Part shown: piece by piece, positions 42,373-50,673 of the stretch | Layout of the letters: every line of letters begins with the position of its first letter | Numbering within the stretch: the first letter of the stretch is position 1 | DNA from: Kitasatospora sp. DSM 101779 | GTDB taxonomy: Bacteria > Actinomycetota > Actinomycetes > Streptomycetales > Streptomycetaceae | NCBI RefSeq assembly: GCF_025655475.1 | Contig: NZ_JAHTIK010000001.1 | Span: 7,955,240-8,019,239, forward strand | DNA: 64,000 nt | Direction of reading: 5' to 3' | Translations under genes and position numbers: made by a program | The notes under the pieces: model-generated | What the model was told of the DNA's origin: nothing | The model's input: the letters and a program-made list of their open reading frames with translations, nothing else | Database searches by the model: none

Positions 42373-43014
42373 ATGCACTCGATCACCGACTGGCTCGCCG
42401 GCCTGTCCGGCCCGGTCGTGTACGCGGTCGTCGGTGCCCTGGTCTTCGCCGAGGACGCGCTGTTCTTCGGCTTCGTGATCCCCGGAGAGACGGCCGCCGT
42501 CCTCGGCGGTGTCCTCGCCCACCAGGGCAAGGTCTCCCTCGGCCTGATGATCCTGGTCGTGGTCGGCGCGGCGATCCTGGGCGACTCCGTCGGTTATGAG
42601 GTCGGCCACCGGGCGGGCCCGGCGATCCTCGGCACCCGCCCCATGCGGCGCCACGGGGCGCGCATCGCCAAGGCCCAGGACCTGATCCGCCGGCGCGGCC
42701 CGGCCGCCGTCTTCCTCGGCCGGTTCATCGCGTTCTTCCGCGCGATGATGCCCGCCCTGGCCGGCATCTCCCACATGCCCTACCGCCGTTTCCTCCTCTT
42801 CAACGCCCTCGGCGGCATGGCCTGGGGCGTCGGGTTCACCCTCCTCGGCTACTTCGCCGGGGCCGCGTACACCCGGGTCGAGGGCCTCGTCGGCCGGGCC
42901 CTCGCCATCGCGCTCGCCGTCGTCGTGGTGGTGGCCCTGACCGTCTGGCACCTGCGTCGCCGCAGGAGCGAGTCCGGTACGCCGAGCCGTGGCGGCCGCG
43001 ACGAGAGGCCCTGA
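42373..43014 (+). CDS. DedA-family membrane protein
   Basis: A 213-residue inner-membrane protein with 4-6 hydrophobic segments. DedA/SNARE-associated features: FAEDALFFGFVIPGETAAVL (the ExxxFFGxxxPGE-like reentrant motif) and RFIAFFRAMMPALAGISHMP (the conserved arginine motif). DedA proteins help move lipids such as undecaprenyl phosphate or phosphatidylethanolamine across the membrane and affect drug and pH tolerance. ATG 42373 has GAGGTGG. The basic C-terminal tail (from about 190) is cytosolic. Confidence 0.85.
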   Translation: MHSITDWLAGLSGPVVYAVVGALVFAEDALFFGFVIPGETAAVLGGVLAHQGKVSLGLMILVVVGAAILGDSVGYEVGHRAGPAILGTRPMRRHGARIAKAQDLIRRRGPAAVFLGRFIAFFRAMMPALAGISHMPYRRFLLFNALGGMAWGVGFTLLGYFAGAAYTRVEGLVGRALAIALAVVVVVALTVWHLRRRRSESGTPSRGGRDERP

Positions 43015-43273
43015 CCTCGGTGGTCCGCGGTGTGCGCCCGGACCGGTCCCGGGGCTGGCGCCCGCGCCGATGGCGTCCCGGAGCGGCCGTCGCCCGGGTC
43101 GCCAAGAGGCCGCGACGACAGCGGAGTTGGGGGCCGCGCCGCTCGCTCTCGTCCAGTGGTGGTGGCCGTGCCGGCCGAGGGACTCCGCGGGGGTCACTCC
43201 GGAGCGGTTCCACGGCGGCACGGGCCGGCCGGCCGGACCCGGGTGGCGTTCCCGACCGCGTGGCGCGTCGCTG

Positions 43274-43654
43274 CTACTCCTCGCTCGACCCGCGGGCCGC
43301 GAGCACCTCGCGGACTGCCGCGGGCAGGGCCGTCCGGTCCTCGTAGAACGTCATGAACGGGTCGTAGCGCGAGTCGGTCAGGCGCAGGGCGGCCGCCTTG
43401 GTGAGCTCCACGTTTCTCCGTGTCCTGGGTGATCGGGCGCGCAGCACGTCGAGCATGACCGGCTCGAGAGCCGGGTGGGTCCGCCGGTCCTGCACCAGCT
43501 GCACCAGGGCGACCCGCTGCGGCCAGTCCTCCAGCGTCCAGTAGAGCTGCACGAGACCCTCGACGTGCTCGTTGCGGACGTCGGGACGTGCGAACTCGAT
43601 CTCGACCCAGGACAGGGACCGGACCAGGGAACGGAACCGCGCAAGCTCGTGCAT
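43274..43654 (-). CDS. Hypothetical helical protein
   Basis: A 126-residue soluble protein, largely alpha-helical and charged (FRSLVRSLSWVEIEFARPDV, EHVEGLVQLYWTLEDWPQRV, TALPAAVREVLAARGSSEE). Its length and composition recall short HEAT-like or helical-bundle proteins. No family recognised. ATG 43654 follows AGGATG; another ATG is three codons upstream. Confidence 0.6.
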   Translation of the reverse strand: MHELARFRSLVRSLSWVEIEFARPDVRNEHVEGLVQLYWTLEDWPQRVALVQLVQDRRTHPALEPVMLDVLRARSPRTRRNVELTKAAALRLTDSRYDPFMTFYEDRTALPAAVREVLAARGSSEE

Positions 43655-43959
43655 GCGCGGCATCCTGTGCAGCCGGCCGCCCGGGGTGAGGTCCGGGTGC
43701 CGCGCAGCCGGTCGGCGTGGGCGGAGGGCCAGATGGCGAAGGACGTCGGTTCCGGGTCGGGTTCGCGGACGACCTCGAGGTCGCGGCCCTGACGAGCCGT
43801 TCGACGATCTTCTCCTCGGCCACGCGATGCCCCGCGTCCACCCGTGCCCGCGGTGGACGCGGCACCCTCCGGCGGGCCCCGGGCAGCGGCTCCCGGCCAA
43901 CGGTGTTCCGCCGTGCCGAGGACCGTCCGGTCCACTCTCCCGTGACGCCGGGAGCGCAT
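43655..43959. other. Gap with a possible broken gene on the minus strand
   Basis: Minus-strand sequence reads KIVERLV (about 43800-43820) and, after a one-base shift, GRDLEVVREPDPEPTSFAIW (about 43725-43790), both protein-like. They could be the decayed N-terminal part or neighbour of the hypothetical gene ending at 43654. No start signal. Confidence 0.3.
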
Positions 43960-43988
43960 GTCATCATGTGAAGACATCGCATGATGAC
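43960..43988. promoter_or_regulatory. Inverted-repeat operator of the MFS/TetR operon
   Basis: GTCATCATG (43960-43968) and CATGATGAC (43980-43988) are exact inverse repeats around an 11-bp centre, just upstream of the MFS start at 44014. The downstream TetR gene is the likely binder. Confidence 0.6.
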
Positions 43989-44013
43989 GAACGAGCCGAG
44001 AGGTGGACCGGCC

Positions 44014-45546
44014 ATGCGGGCGAGCGCGGTGACGGACGCGTCGGGACGGCAGCGGGCCCTGGTGCCGGTGCTGGTGTTCCTCGGCACGGTGGTGGCCGTG
44101 ATCAGCAGTCTCGGGGCGCCGATGATCCCGACGATCGCGGCCGTCGACCACGTCTCCCTCTCGGACGCCCAGTGGTCGCTGACCGTCACGATGCTGGTCG
44201 GCGCGGTGGCCACCCCCGTCATGGGGCGGCTCGGCGACGGCCCGCACCGCCGCACCGTCATGCTGGCCGCCGCCGCGACCGTCCTCGCCGGCAGCGTCCT
44301 CGCCGCCCTTCCGCTGGGCTTCGGCGCCCTGGTGACCGGCCGGGCTCTGCAAGGCGTCGGACTCGGCCTCACCCCGCTCGCCATCGCGACCGCCCGCAAC
44401 AGCGTGCCCGGCGAGCGGTCGCGCTCCGCCCTTTCCATCCTCTCCCTCACCACGGTTGCGGGCGTCGGCCTCGGCTACCCGCTCACCGGACTGATCGCCC
44501 AGTCCCTCGGCGTGCACGCCGCCTTCTGGTTCGGCGCTGCCATCAGTGCCGCGGCACTCACGGCCGGCATCCTCGTCCTGCCGCCGACCGCGCACCGACC
44601 CGCGCGGCCGCTGGACCTGCTCGGCGCCTGCCTGCTCGGCCTCGGCCTCGGCGGACTGCTGCTCACCCTCAGCGAGGGCGAGGCCTGGGGCTGGACGTCC
44701 CCCGGGCTGGTCCTGCTCGCGACCGGCTCGGTGCTCCTGCTCCTGTGGTGGGCTCGGCACGAACTGCGCACCGCGCACCCGCTGATCGACCTCCGCTCGC
44801 TGCGCAACCGCGTGGTGCTCACCGCCGACGTGGCCGGGCTGGTCGCCGGCGTCGGGATGTACCTGCTGATGTCACTGGTGACCAGGTTCGTGCAGACGCC
44901 CCCCGCTGCGGGTTACGGATTCGGTGCCTCGGTCACGGTGGCCGGTCTGGCGCTGCTGCCGTTCTCCGTGGCCAGCATCATGACCAGCCGGATCGCACCG
45001 CACCTCGCCCGCCGCACCGGCACCGCGGCGATCCTGCCGACCGGCTGTGCGGTCTCGCTGGTCGCGACGCTCGCCTTCCTGTTCGGCCGCGACCGCCTGT
45101 GGGAGCTGTTCATCGTGATGGGCCTCGCCGGTCTGGGCGTCGGCCTGACCTTCGCCGTCATGCCCGGGCTGATCGTCGGCGCGGTGCCCGCCCACGAGAC
45201 CGGCAGCGCGATCAGTTTCAACCAGGTGCTCCGCTACGTCGGCTACTCCACGGGCAGTGCGCTGAGCGGAGCGGTGCTGCAGGCTCACACGCCCGCCGGC
45301 CACACCCTGCCGACGGGGGACGCCTACGGGGCCGCCGCGCTGATCGGCTGCGCGGTGTGGGCGGTGGTCGGTGCGGCTACCATCGTGCTGCCACGGCGGG
45401 GTTCCGCGGTGGCGGCGGGCCCGTCCGGCCGGCCCGCGGGCCCGGACGCCGCCGGCGCGGCGTTCACCGGAGAACGGCCGCGGACGGGTGTCCGCGCCAC
45501 GGGCGGCGAGGGCGACGGCGTCCGGGAGGAGGGAGCACCCGCGTGA
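44014..45546 (+). CDS. MFS drug-efflux transporter, 14-helix type
   Basis: A 510-residue proton-driven exporter of the DHA2 type. Motif A is GRLGDGPHRRTVML between helices 2 and 3, motif B-like GRALQGVGLGL in helix 4, motif C-like GVGLGYPLTG in helix 5. A Pro/Gly/Ala-rich tail follows the last helix. Start 44014 is chosen because GAGAGGTGG precedes it; ATG 43981 and 43984 lie inside the operator palindrome and are less likely. The stop overlaps the TetR start, so transporter and repressor form one autoregulated efflux operon. Confidence 0.85.
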   Translation: MRASAVTDASGRQRALVPVLVFLGTVVAVISSLGAPMIPTIAAVDHVSLSDAQWSLTVTMLVGAVATPVMGRLGDGPHRRTVMLAAAATVLAGSVLAALPLGFGALVTGRALQGVGLGLTPLAIATARNSVPGERSRSALSILSLTTVAGVGLGYPLTGLIAQSLGVHAAFWFGAAISAAALTAGILVLPPTAHRPARPLDLLGACLLGLGLGGLLLTLSEGEAWGWTSPGLVLLATGSVLLLLWWARHELRTAHPLIDLRSLRNRVVLTADVAGLVAGVGMYLLMSLVTRFVQTPPAAGYGFGASVTVAGLALLPFSVASIMTSRIAPHLARRTGTAAILPTGCAVSLVATLAFLFGRDRLWELFIVMGLAGLGVGLTFAVMPGLIVGAVPAHETGSAISFNQVLRYVGYSTGSALSGAVLQAHTPAGHTLPTGDAYGAAALIGCAVWAVVGAATIVLPRRGSAVAAGPSGRPAGPDAAGAAFTGERPRTGVRATGGEGDGVREEGAPA

Positions 45547-46136
45547 GCGACGGGACCGGCGGGGAGCGGCGGCGGGATGCGGCCCGCAGCCGGGAGCTGC
45601 TGCTGCGGGCGGCCGTCGAACTCTTCGCCGAGCGCGGCTTCGACCGCACCACCATCCGTGAGATCGGCGAACGGGCCGGCGTCGACCCGGCACTGATCGC
45701 CCGCTACTTCGGGGGCAAGACCCAGCTGTACCTGGCCACTGTCCAGGCCGAGCACGGCGACGCCACACCGGCCGACCTCCTCGACGAGGAGCGCCTCGCC
45801 GGACTGCTGGACCGCTTCGAACAGCGCGGACCCGGGCCGGGCTTGCAGACCGTCGTCCTGCCCTCCGACGACTCGGCCGTCCAGGACGCCGTCCGCGCCC
45901 ACCTGCACCGCCGACTGGTCGACCCGCTGCGGGAACGCCTCGAACGCGAGGGCGTCGACCGCCCGCAGTTGCGCGCCGAACTGGCCGTCGCGGCCTTCAC
46001 CGGCGTCCTCCTCGCCCGCAGCAGCGCCGGGATGCCCCACCTGGCCGCCGCGGACCCGGCCGAGGTCCGCACCCTCCTGCACGACCTCCTCGCCGCCGCC
46101 GCCGGCCGGGCCCCGGACACCGGAACTCCCTCCTGA
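45543..46136 (+). CDS. TetR-family regulator of efflux operon
   Basis: A 197-residue repressor with the HTH in residues 10-55: RSRELLLRAAVELFAERGFD, then TIREIGERAGVDPALIARYF. The C-terminal domain has DDSAVQDAVRAHLHRRLVDP, a charged dimer region. GTG 45543 overlaps the MFS stop (GTGA) and has a GGAGGAGGGAG upstream. It probably binds the inverted repeat at 43960-43988 and is released by a substrate of the pump. Confidence 0.85.
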   Translation: MSDGTGGERRRDAARSRELLLRAAVELFAERGFDRTTIREIGERAGVDPALIARYFGGKTQLYLATVQAEHGDATPADLLDEERLAGLLDRFEQRGPGPGLQTVVLPSDDSAVQDAVRAHLHRRLVDPLRERLEREGVDRPQLRAELAVAAFTGVLLARSSAGMPHLAAADPAEVRTLLHDLLAAAAGRAPDTGTPS

Positions 46137-46195
46137 GGCCGCGACCGTCCGTGGCGCCGGGGCTGCGGCCTTCTATCTCCTACCTGCGTTGTTCC

Positions 46196-46201
46196 TAGAA
46201 T
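46196..46201 (+). promoter_or_regulatory. -10 element for a leaderless transcript
   Basis: TAGAAT ends 6 bases before ATG 46208, so the transcript would begin at or next to the start codon. There is no ribosome binding site, as expected for leaderless mRNAs common in actinobacteria. The -35 region (TTCTAT at 46171) is weak. Confidence 0.45.
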
Positions 46202-46207
46202 GGCCGG

Positions 46208-46930
46208 ATGGAGGACATCGACGCGATCGCCGTGCTGCAGGACCCGGTGCGGCGGCGGCTGTACGAGTACGTGGCGGCGCAGGGACGCGAGGTCGGCCGC
46301 AACGAGGCCGCCGAGGCGGCGGGGGTGGCGCGCACGCTCGCCGCGCACCACCTCGACAAGCTGGCGGAGGCCGGGCTGCTGGAGACCGGCAGCCGCCGCC
46401 TGACGGGACGTTCGGGGCCGGGAGCGGGCCGACCCGCCAAGGTCTACACGCGCTCGCGGGCCGAGCGTTCGGTGTCGCTGCCCGCCCGCGACTACCGCAC
46501 CGCCGCCGAACTGCTCGCCGAGGCGGCCGAGCAGGCCGGGCTGGACGCCGGACTGTGCGAGGCGGCCCGCCGTCGGGGCGAGGCGCTGCGTGGCCCGGCG
46601 GCGCCCTGCGCCGGCCTGGACGAGGCGATGGACGTGCTGGCGGCCCGCGGCTACGAACCCCACCTGGAGTGCGACGAGGGTGGCGAGGGCGGCGAGGTCG
46701 GAGGGGGTGGCGAGAACGGAGGGGGTGGCGGGACCGCCGCGCGCGTCGTCCGGATGCGCAACTGCCCCTTCCACGCCCTCGCGGAGCGCTACCCGCCACT
46801 GGTGTGCGGGATGAACCTCGCGCTGTTGGAGGGCCTGCTCGGTGCGGGCGGTCGCGTCCGCGCCCGTATGGACGCCCGGCCGGGGGAGTGCTGCGTGGTG
46901 GTCGAGGATTCTAAAAATAACGATGATTGA
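46208..46930 (+). CDS. Winged-helix regulator with Cys-rich C-terminus
   Basis: A 240-residue regulator with an ArsR-like HTH (residues 3-60: LQDPVRRRLYEYVAAQGREV, VARTLAAHHLDKLAEAGLLE). The C-terminus has Cys in NCPFHALAERYPPLVCGMN (13 residues between the two Cys), and a Cys pair 27 residues later (GECCVV), a pattern like SufR-type iron-sulfur regulators. A Gly/Glu-rich insertion (about 157-180, with GGGGENGGGGG) interrupts the middle. It probably senses a metal, cluster or redox change. The next gene, DUF3291, may be a target. Confidence 0.75.
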   Translation: MEDIDAIAVLQDPVRRRLYEYVAAQGREVGRNEAAEAAGVARTLAAHHLDKLAEAGLLETGSRRLTGRSGPGAGRPAKVYTRSRAERSVSLPARDYRTAAELLAEAAEQAGLDAGLCEAARRRGEALRGPAAPCAGLDEAMDVLAARGYEPHLECDEGGEGGEVGGGGENGGGGGTAARVVRMRNCPFHALAERYPPLVCGMNLALLEGLLGAGGRVRARMDARPGECCVVVEDSKNNDD

Positions 46931-46962
46931 CATAGAGAGAACGGCCGTGCTGGGATGAGACC

Positions 46963-47463
46963 ATGACCGCATCCCAGCGCGCCGCCCACCTCGCCCAGCT
47001 CAACATCGCCACGCTCCTGCACCCCCTCGACGACCCGCGCACCGCGCCGTTCGTCGAGATGCTCGACCCGGTGAACGCGGCCGCGGACGCTGCGCCCGGC
47101 TTCGTCTGGCGGCTCGTGGGCGACGGCGCGGCCGACGCCACCGGCCTGCGCCCGGCGGGCGAGGACGTCATCGTCAACCTGTCGGTGTGGGAGACCCAGG
47201 AAGCGCTCTGGGACTTCACCTACCGCAGCGGGCACCTGGACGTCATGCGGCGCCGCCGCGACTGGTTCGCGCGGCACGTCAAGGCGCACCTGGTGCTCTG
47301 GTGGGTCCCCGCCGGCCACCGGCCGACCGCCGCCGAGGCCCTGGAACGGCTGGCGGACCTGCAGGCGAACGGGCCGTCCCCCCGCGCCTTCACCTTCGCC
47401 TCCGCCCCCACGGCGGCGGAGGCCGCCCGGCACCTCGAGGCCGGGGCGACCTCGCAGCCCTGA
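46963..47463 (+). CDS. DUF3291 family protein
   Basis: A 166-residue protein with the DUF3291 (ABM-like dimeric alpha-beta barrel) pattern: HLAQLNIATLLHPLDDPRTA at the start, GFVWRLVGDGA, VNLSVWETQEALWDFTYRSG and VKAHLVLWWVPAGHRPT. Such proteins may be small heme- or substrate-binding monooxygenase-like folds; the function is not established. Only 32 bp after the regulator, with a perfect TTGACA (46927-46932) in the gap but no good -10. Confidence 0.8.
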   Translation: MTASQRAAHLAQLNIATLLHPLDDPRTAPFVEMLDPVNAAADAAPGFVWRLVGDGAADATGLRPAGEDVIVNLSVWETQEALWDFTYRSGHLDVMRRRRDWFARHVKAHLVLWWVPAGHRPTAAEALERLADLQANGPSPRAFTFASAPTAAEAARHLEAGATSQP

Positions 47464-47961
47464 CCGGCCACCGGCCGTCCCGGTGCCGAGACCAGGCCCC
47501 ACGCCACGGCCAGAGCCCCGGCGGGCATCAACACGCCGGTCCGCAGCGGCTGCTTCTCCACGGTGACGGTACGCATGCTGCTCTCCTGCCTGGGCCCTTC
47601 AGAACAGCACATGTGCGCCGAGGGCAAACCCGGCCACAGTCCCGCGCAACGCCACACGGGACAGCGCCGCACCGGTGTCGGCGGTGGGCGACGACCTCCG
47701 TGTCGGCGGGCAGGGCCGGCCACGGCACCCAGGGGCGGAAGGGGCGGAGCGCCATTGCCGCGGGCAGCGGATCACATCGCCGTCCCCCTTCGGGCCCCCG
47801 TCGTCCTCACCGTGGCCGCGTTCGAGCTCCGCCAGGTTGCCGGTGGCGGCCGTAGGAGCCGATGAGGTCGGCGTATCCGTCGGCGCGGACGACCCTCGCC
47901 GTCCGCGGATGTCGCCGGCCGGGGACGGAATCGGTGGACGGCGGCTGGTGGCGGTCGTCGG
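47464..47961. other. Intergenic, small-gene remnant possible
   Basis: The minus strand near 47600-47700 reads GAALSRVALRGTVAGFALGA with a stop, like the last helix of a small membrane protein, but its N-terminal part is in another frame (MALRPFRPWVPWPALPADTE). No intact gene. The segment nearest the repeats is featureless GC-rich DNA. Confidence 0.35.
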
Positions 47962-48054
47962 CGCTGCAGGGCAGCTGCGCGGGCGACACGGACGCTGCAG
48001 GGCAGCTGCGCGGGCGACAGGGGCGCCGCAGGACAGTTGCGCGGGTATGGCCGG
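47962..48054. repeat. 31-bp tandem repeat, about three copies
   Basis: CGCTGCAGGGCAGCTGCGCG with GGCGACA recurs with a period of 31 bp (CTGCAG at 47964 and 47995, CCGCAG at 48026). The first two copies are nearly identical; the third is diverged. Each unit holds GCAGCTGC, itself palindromic. Confidence 0.8.
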
Positions 48055-48075
48055 GAGGCGGGACGGCCGCCAATA

Positions 48076-48089
48076 ATGGGCATGCCCAT
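48076..48089. promoter_or_regulatory. 14-bp perfect palindrome before PI-PLC gene
   Basis: ATGGGCATGCCCAT at 48076-48089 is completely self-complementary and lies 34 bp before the TTG start of the phospholipase gene, in a slightly A/T-richer leader. A candidate operator, possibly for a phosphate or other regulator; the binder is unknown. Confidence 0.4.
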
Positions 48090-48122
48090 GATCTGTCGGA
48101 CCGTCACCAGGAGGTTGAACCC

Positions 48123-49043
48123 TTGTCCCTGACCGGTACTCCGATCACCAGACGCACCTTCGCCCGCTCCGCGTTCGCCGCCACCCTGGCCGGCGCCGGG
48201 CTCGCGCTCGGTGCGCCGCAGGCCTCCGCCGCCCGGGCCGCGAGCGTTCCCGGCGGCGCCGACTGGCTCGGTGCACTCGGCCCGGACGCCGTGCTGTCCC
48301 GGCTCACCCTCCCCGGCACCCACGACACCTGCGCCCTGTACGGCGGCGCGCTGGTGCAGACCCAGACACTCGGCGTCCCGGACCAACTGGCCGCAGGCGT
48401 GAGGTTCCTGGACATCCGGTGCCGGGCGATCGACGGGGTCTTCGCGATCCACCACTCGCAGTTCTTCCAGAAGATCTTCTTCGGCGACGTGCTCAACCAG
48501 GTCGGTGCGTTCCTCGCCGCCCATCCCGGCGAGACCGTGGTCATGCGGGTCAAGCAGGAGTACTCCAGCGTCTCCGACGCCGACTTCGGGGCGATCTTCG
48601 CCGACTACCAGCGCCGCTGGCCGGGCCTCATGTGGAGCGAGGACCGCATACCGCGGCTCGGCGACGTCCGCGGCCGGATCGTGCTGCTCGCCGACAACGG
48701 CGCCCTCCCGGGCATCCGCTGGGGCGGGTCGCGCACCGACATCGAGGACGACTACGACATCGGCACGATCTTCGACTTCTACAACCGCAAGTGGCCGGAG
48801 ATCTCCTCGCACCTGGACGCCGCCCGGGCCGCCGGCGACCCGAACCGGCTGTTCCTCACCTTCACCTCCAGCTCCGGCTGGGGCCTGTGGCCGCGTCAGG
48901 CCGCCGACGCCGCCGCCTCGAAGCTCCGCGGCTACCTCGGCGGACTCGACCACGCCTCGCGCCCGGTCCTCGGCACCGTCCCGACGGACTTCGTGACGGC
49001 CGACTCCGCGCGCAGCCTGTACGCGTTGAACTTCGGCGGCTGA
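48123..49043 (+). CDS. Tat-exported PI-specific phospholipase C
   Basis: A 306-residue secreted enzyme that cleaves phosphatidylinositol to diacylglycerol and cyclic inositol phosphate. The start is TTG 48123 with AGGAGG at 48109-48114. The N-terminus carries a twin-arginine motif (ITRRTFARS) and a cleavage region near APQASA. Catalytic residues of the PI-PLC X domain are visible: His67 in LPGTHDTC and His110/111 in FAIHHSQFF, plus RVKQEYS and a Trp-rich C-terminus (WGLWPRQAADAA). A strong terminator follows, so it is transcribed alone. Confidence 0.85.
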   Translation: MSLTGTPITRRTFARSAFAATLAGAGLALGAPQASAARAASVPGGADWLGALGPDAVLSRLTLPGTHDTCALYGGALVQTQTLGVPDQLAAGVRFLDIRCRAIDGVFAIHHSQFFQKIFFGDVLNQVGAFLAAHPGETVVMRVKQEYSSVSDADFGAIFADYQRRWPGLMWSEDRIPRLGDVRGRIVLLADNGALPGIRWGGSRTDIEDDYDIGTIFDFYNRKWPEISSHLDAARAAGDPNRLFLTFTSSSGWGLWPRQAADAAASKLRGYLGGLDHASRPVLGTVPTDFVTADSARSLYALNFGG

Positions 49044-49051
49044 CAGCGAGC

Positions 49052-49091
49052 GTGTCCGCCCCGGCCGCAGGTCGGCGACCGGGGCGGACAC
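49052..49091 (+). terminator. Terminator of PI-PLC gene
   Basis: GTGTCCGCCCCGG (49052-49064) is exactly complementary to CCGGGGCGGACAC (49079-49091), a 13-bp stem starting 9 bases after the stop. Confidence 0.8.
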
Positions 49092-49276
49092 CCGCCGCGG
49101 GCCCGGGCGTGCGGCCCGCCATGCGGCCGGACACCGTTTCGGCACGGCCGTGGCCCCAGCGGCGACCCGGCCGAGCCGTCGTCCACGCGGCGGATCCCCT
49201 GGTCCTCCTGACGGATGCTCGGAAACGAACCGGACGGACGATGTGTCCACGTCCGCGACCCGGCAAGGTGAACCGC

Positions 49277-49480
49277 ATGAACCCGCAGAGCCTCCCCGGC
49301 GCCCCTCGCACCGCAGGCCCATCCTCACGATCCACCGGGCGGCCGCCTGGGCTGCCGCCGCCTGGGCCGCCGCCTTCTCCCTGGTCCACCTGTACCGGCT
49401 CCTCGGCGGCCGGGTCGGCCTGCCCGCGGGACTCTCGTGCGCGGCGCCACCCCGCTGATGGTCATCGACATCCTTGCTGG
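49277..49480 (+). pseudogene. Truncated DUF3995-like membrane protein
   Basis: From ATG 49277 (GCAAGGTG upstream), a frame change near 49310 gives ILTIHRAAAWAAAAWAAAFS and LVHLYRLLGGRVGLPAGLS, the first helix and loop of DUF3995 proteins; another change near 49437 gives VRGATPLMVIDILAGA, the start of the next helix. The remaining two helices are absent because an unrelated minus-strand gene fragment begins there. Confidence 0.55.
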
Positions 49481-49870
49481 GGCACCCGCGGCTGCCTCGG
49501 ACAGGGGAACAGCCGGGGCCGGCGCTTGGCGGCGAGGTCCTCGATCCAGCCGAAGGCCACGATGCACAGACCGATCAGCGGCCAGGCGAGCGCCATCGCC
49601 AGCCATTCGCTGTCGAGCAGCCACGGCACGTTCTCGGCGAGCAGCGGCACCCCCGAGGTGAGGCCGATCAGGCCGATCTCCTCGGTGACCGCCAGGTTGT
49701 GCCAGAGGTAGACGGTGAGGGCGCGCGAGTTCAGCAGAGTGATCCAGCCGCTCCAGCGTCGCAGCGCCAGCGGCCACTCCTGCCAGTTCGGTGCGGCTTT
49801 CAGCAGGATCAGGACGAAGCCGAAGGACCAGACGGCTCCGTGTCGGGCGAATTCCCCGGACGGGTCGTCA
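49462..49870 (-). pseudogene. C-terminal fragment of an acyltransferase (family 3)
   Basis: About 125 residues resemble the last three or four helices of acyltransferase-3 membrane proteins: LLKAAPNWQEWPLALRRWSG, LNSRALTVYLWHNLAV, PWLLDSEWLAMALAWPLIGL and the basic end EDLAAKRRPRLF. The rest of the usual 350-400 residues, including the catalytic N-terminal helices, is not found upstream, where the frame becomes Arg/Pro-rich. A deletion or rearrangement joined this fragment to the DUF3995 remnant. Confidence 0.65.
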
Positions 49871-50322
49871 GAAATGCGCGGACGAGCGGTGCTCACGGCA
49901 TACGCAGCCAACCTTCGAAGTCGCGCACCGAACCGGGGACGCCGGGCGCCTCGGGTGCGGGCACAGATGGGACGGACTCCTCCCGAGGAACCCCCGCACC
50001 TCGGCGGCCTCACAGGCCGGCTCGTCGCCGATGACGCCACGCCCCGCTCAGCGGTCGTACGCTACGCGCCACAGATGATAGAAAAGTGCACAAACGAGTC
50101 CGATAGGTCCGATCATCGATCGATCGTCATGAAGATGTGATCCGTCTTCGGGAGCGCATTTACCCACAACCTGGCGGGGCCTCGTCATCATTCGCGTCCG
50201 GGCTCCGTTCTCTCGTTCCCTGCCTCATTCGCGAAATCCCCGGCCGCAGGTCAGTGCAGTCCTGCGGCCAAGGGCGTCGGCCCGCCCTCGGTGGCGACCC
50301 GCCCGGACAGGGCGGCGGGCCG
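49871..50322. other. Intergenic with A/T-richer core
   Basis: No gene. Around 50070-50150 the sequence is unusually A/T-rich for this window and contains ATCATCGATCGATCGTCAT, a run of overlapping GATC/CGAT words. This may be the former promoter region of the lost acyltransferase gene. Confidence 0.4.
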
Positions 50323-50673
50323 TCAGCCGAACCGGACGAGCACCCCGAAGATCAACAGACCGAGGACGAAGAGCAGCGCGACGGACCCGAGACCGATCAG
50401 ACCCAGGCGTCGACGGCCCCGGGCCGCCAGCGCCGAGAACCAGACCGCGGCGCCGAGCGAGAGGGCCATCACCGTCAACCCCGTCAGCACCTCGGGCCAG
50501 TACGGGCCGTACTGGTCCGGAGTGGCGTCCGGCGCAGGATCCGACATTCCTCCGGCGACGACGAGCACGAAGCCGAGGAACCCGCCTCCGCCGACGACCA
50601 CGGCGGAAACCGCGGTGATCAGTGCCTCGAGCACCGTCCGCAGCCGTCTGCTCGGGTCGACCTGGTCCCGCAT
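50323..50673 (-). CDS. Small membrane protein, hypothetical
   Basis: A 116-residue protein with three hydrophobic segments (about 17-42, 63-85 and 91-113) and a short loop containing DPAPDATPDQYGPYWPE. The start ATG 50673 has a strong GGGGGGAG. The charged N-terminus (MRDQVDPSRRLR) is probably cytosolic. No family recognised. Confidence 0.7.
   Translation of the reverse strand: MRDQVDPSRRLRTVLEALITAVSAVVVGGGGFLGFVLVVAGGMSDPAPDATPDQYGPYWPEVLTGLTVMALSLGAAVWFSALAARGRRRLGLIGLGSVALLFVLGLLIFGVLVRFG

Noticed and set aside
43572..46136. 854-residue fusion ending in TetR
   Set aside because: The frame before 45543 is the shadow of the MFS gene; TetR has its own start overlapping the MFS stop.
47464..47961. 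Small membrane protein gene on the minus strand
   Set aside because: Helical C-terminus and plausible N-terminus lie in different frames and no start signal is present.
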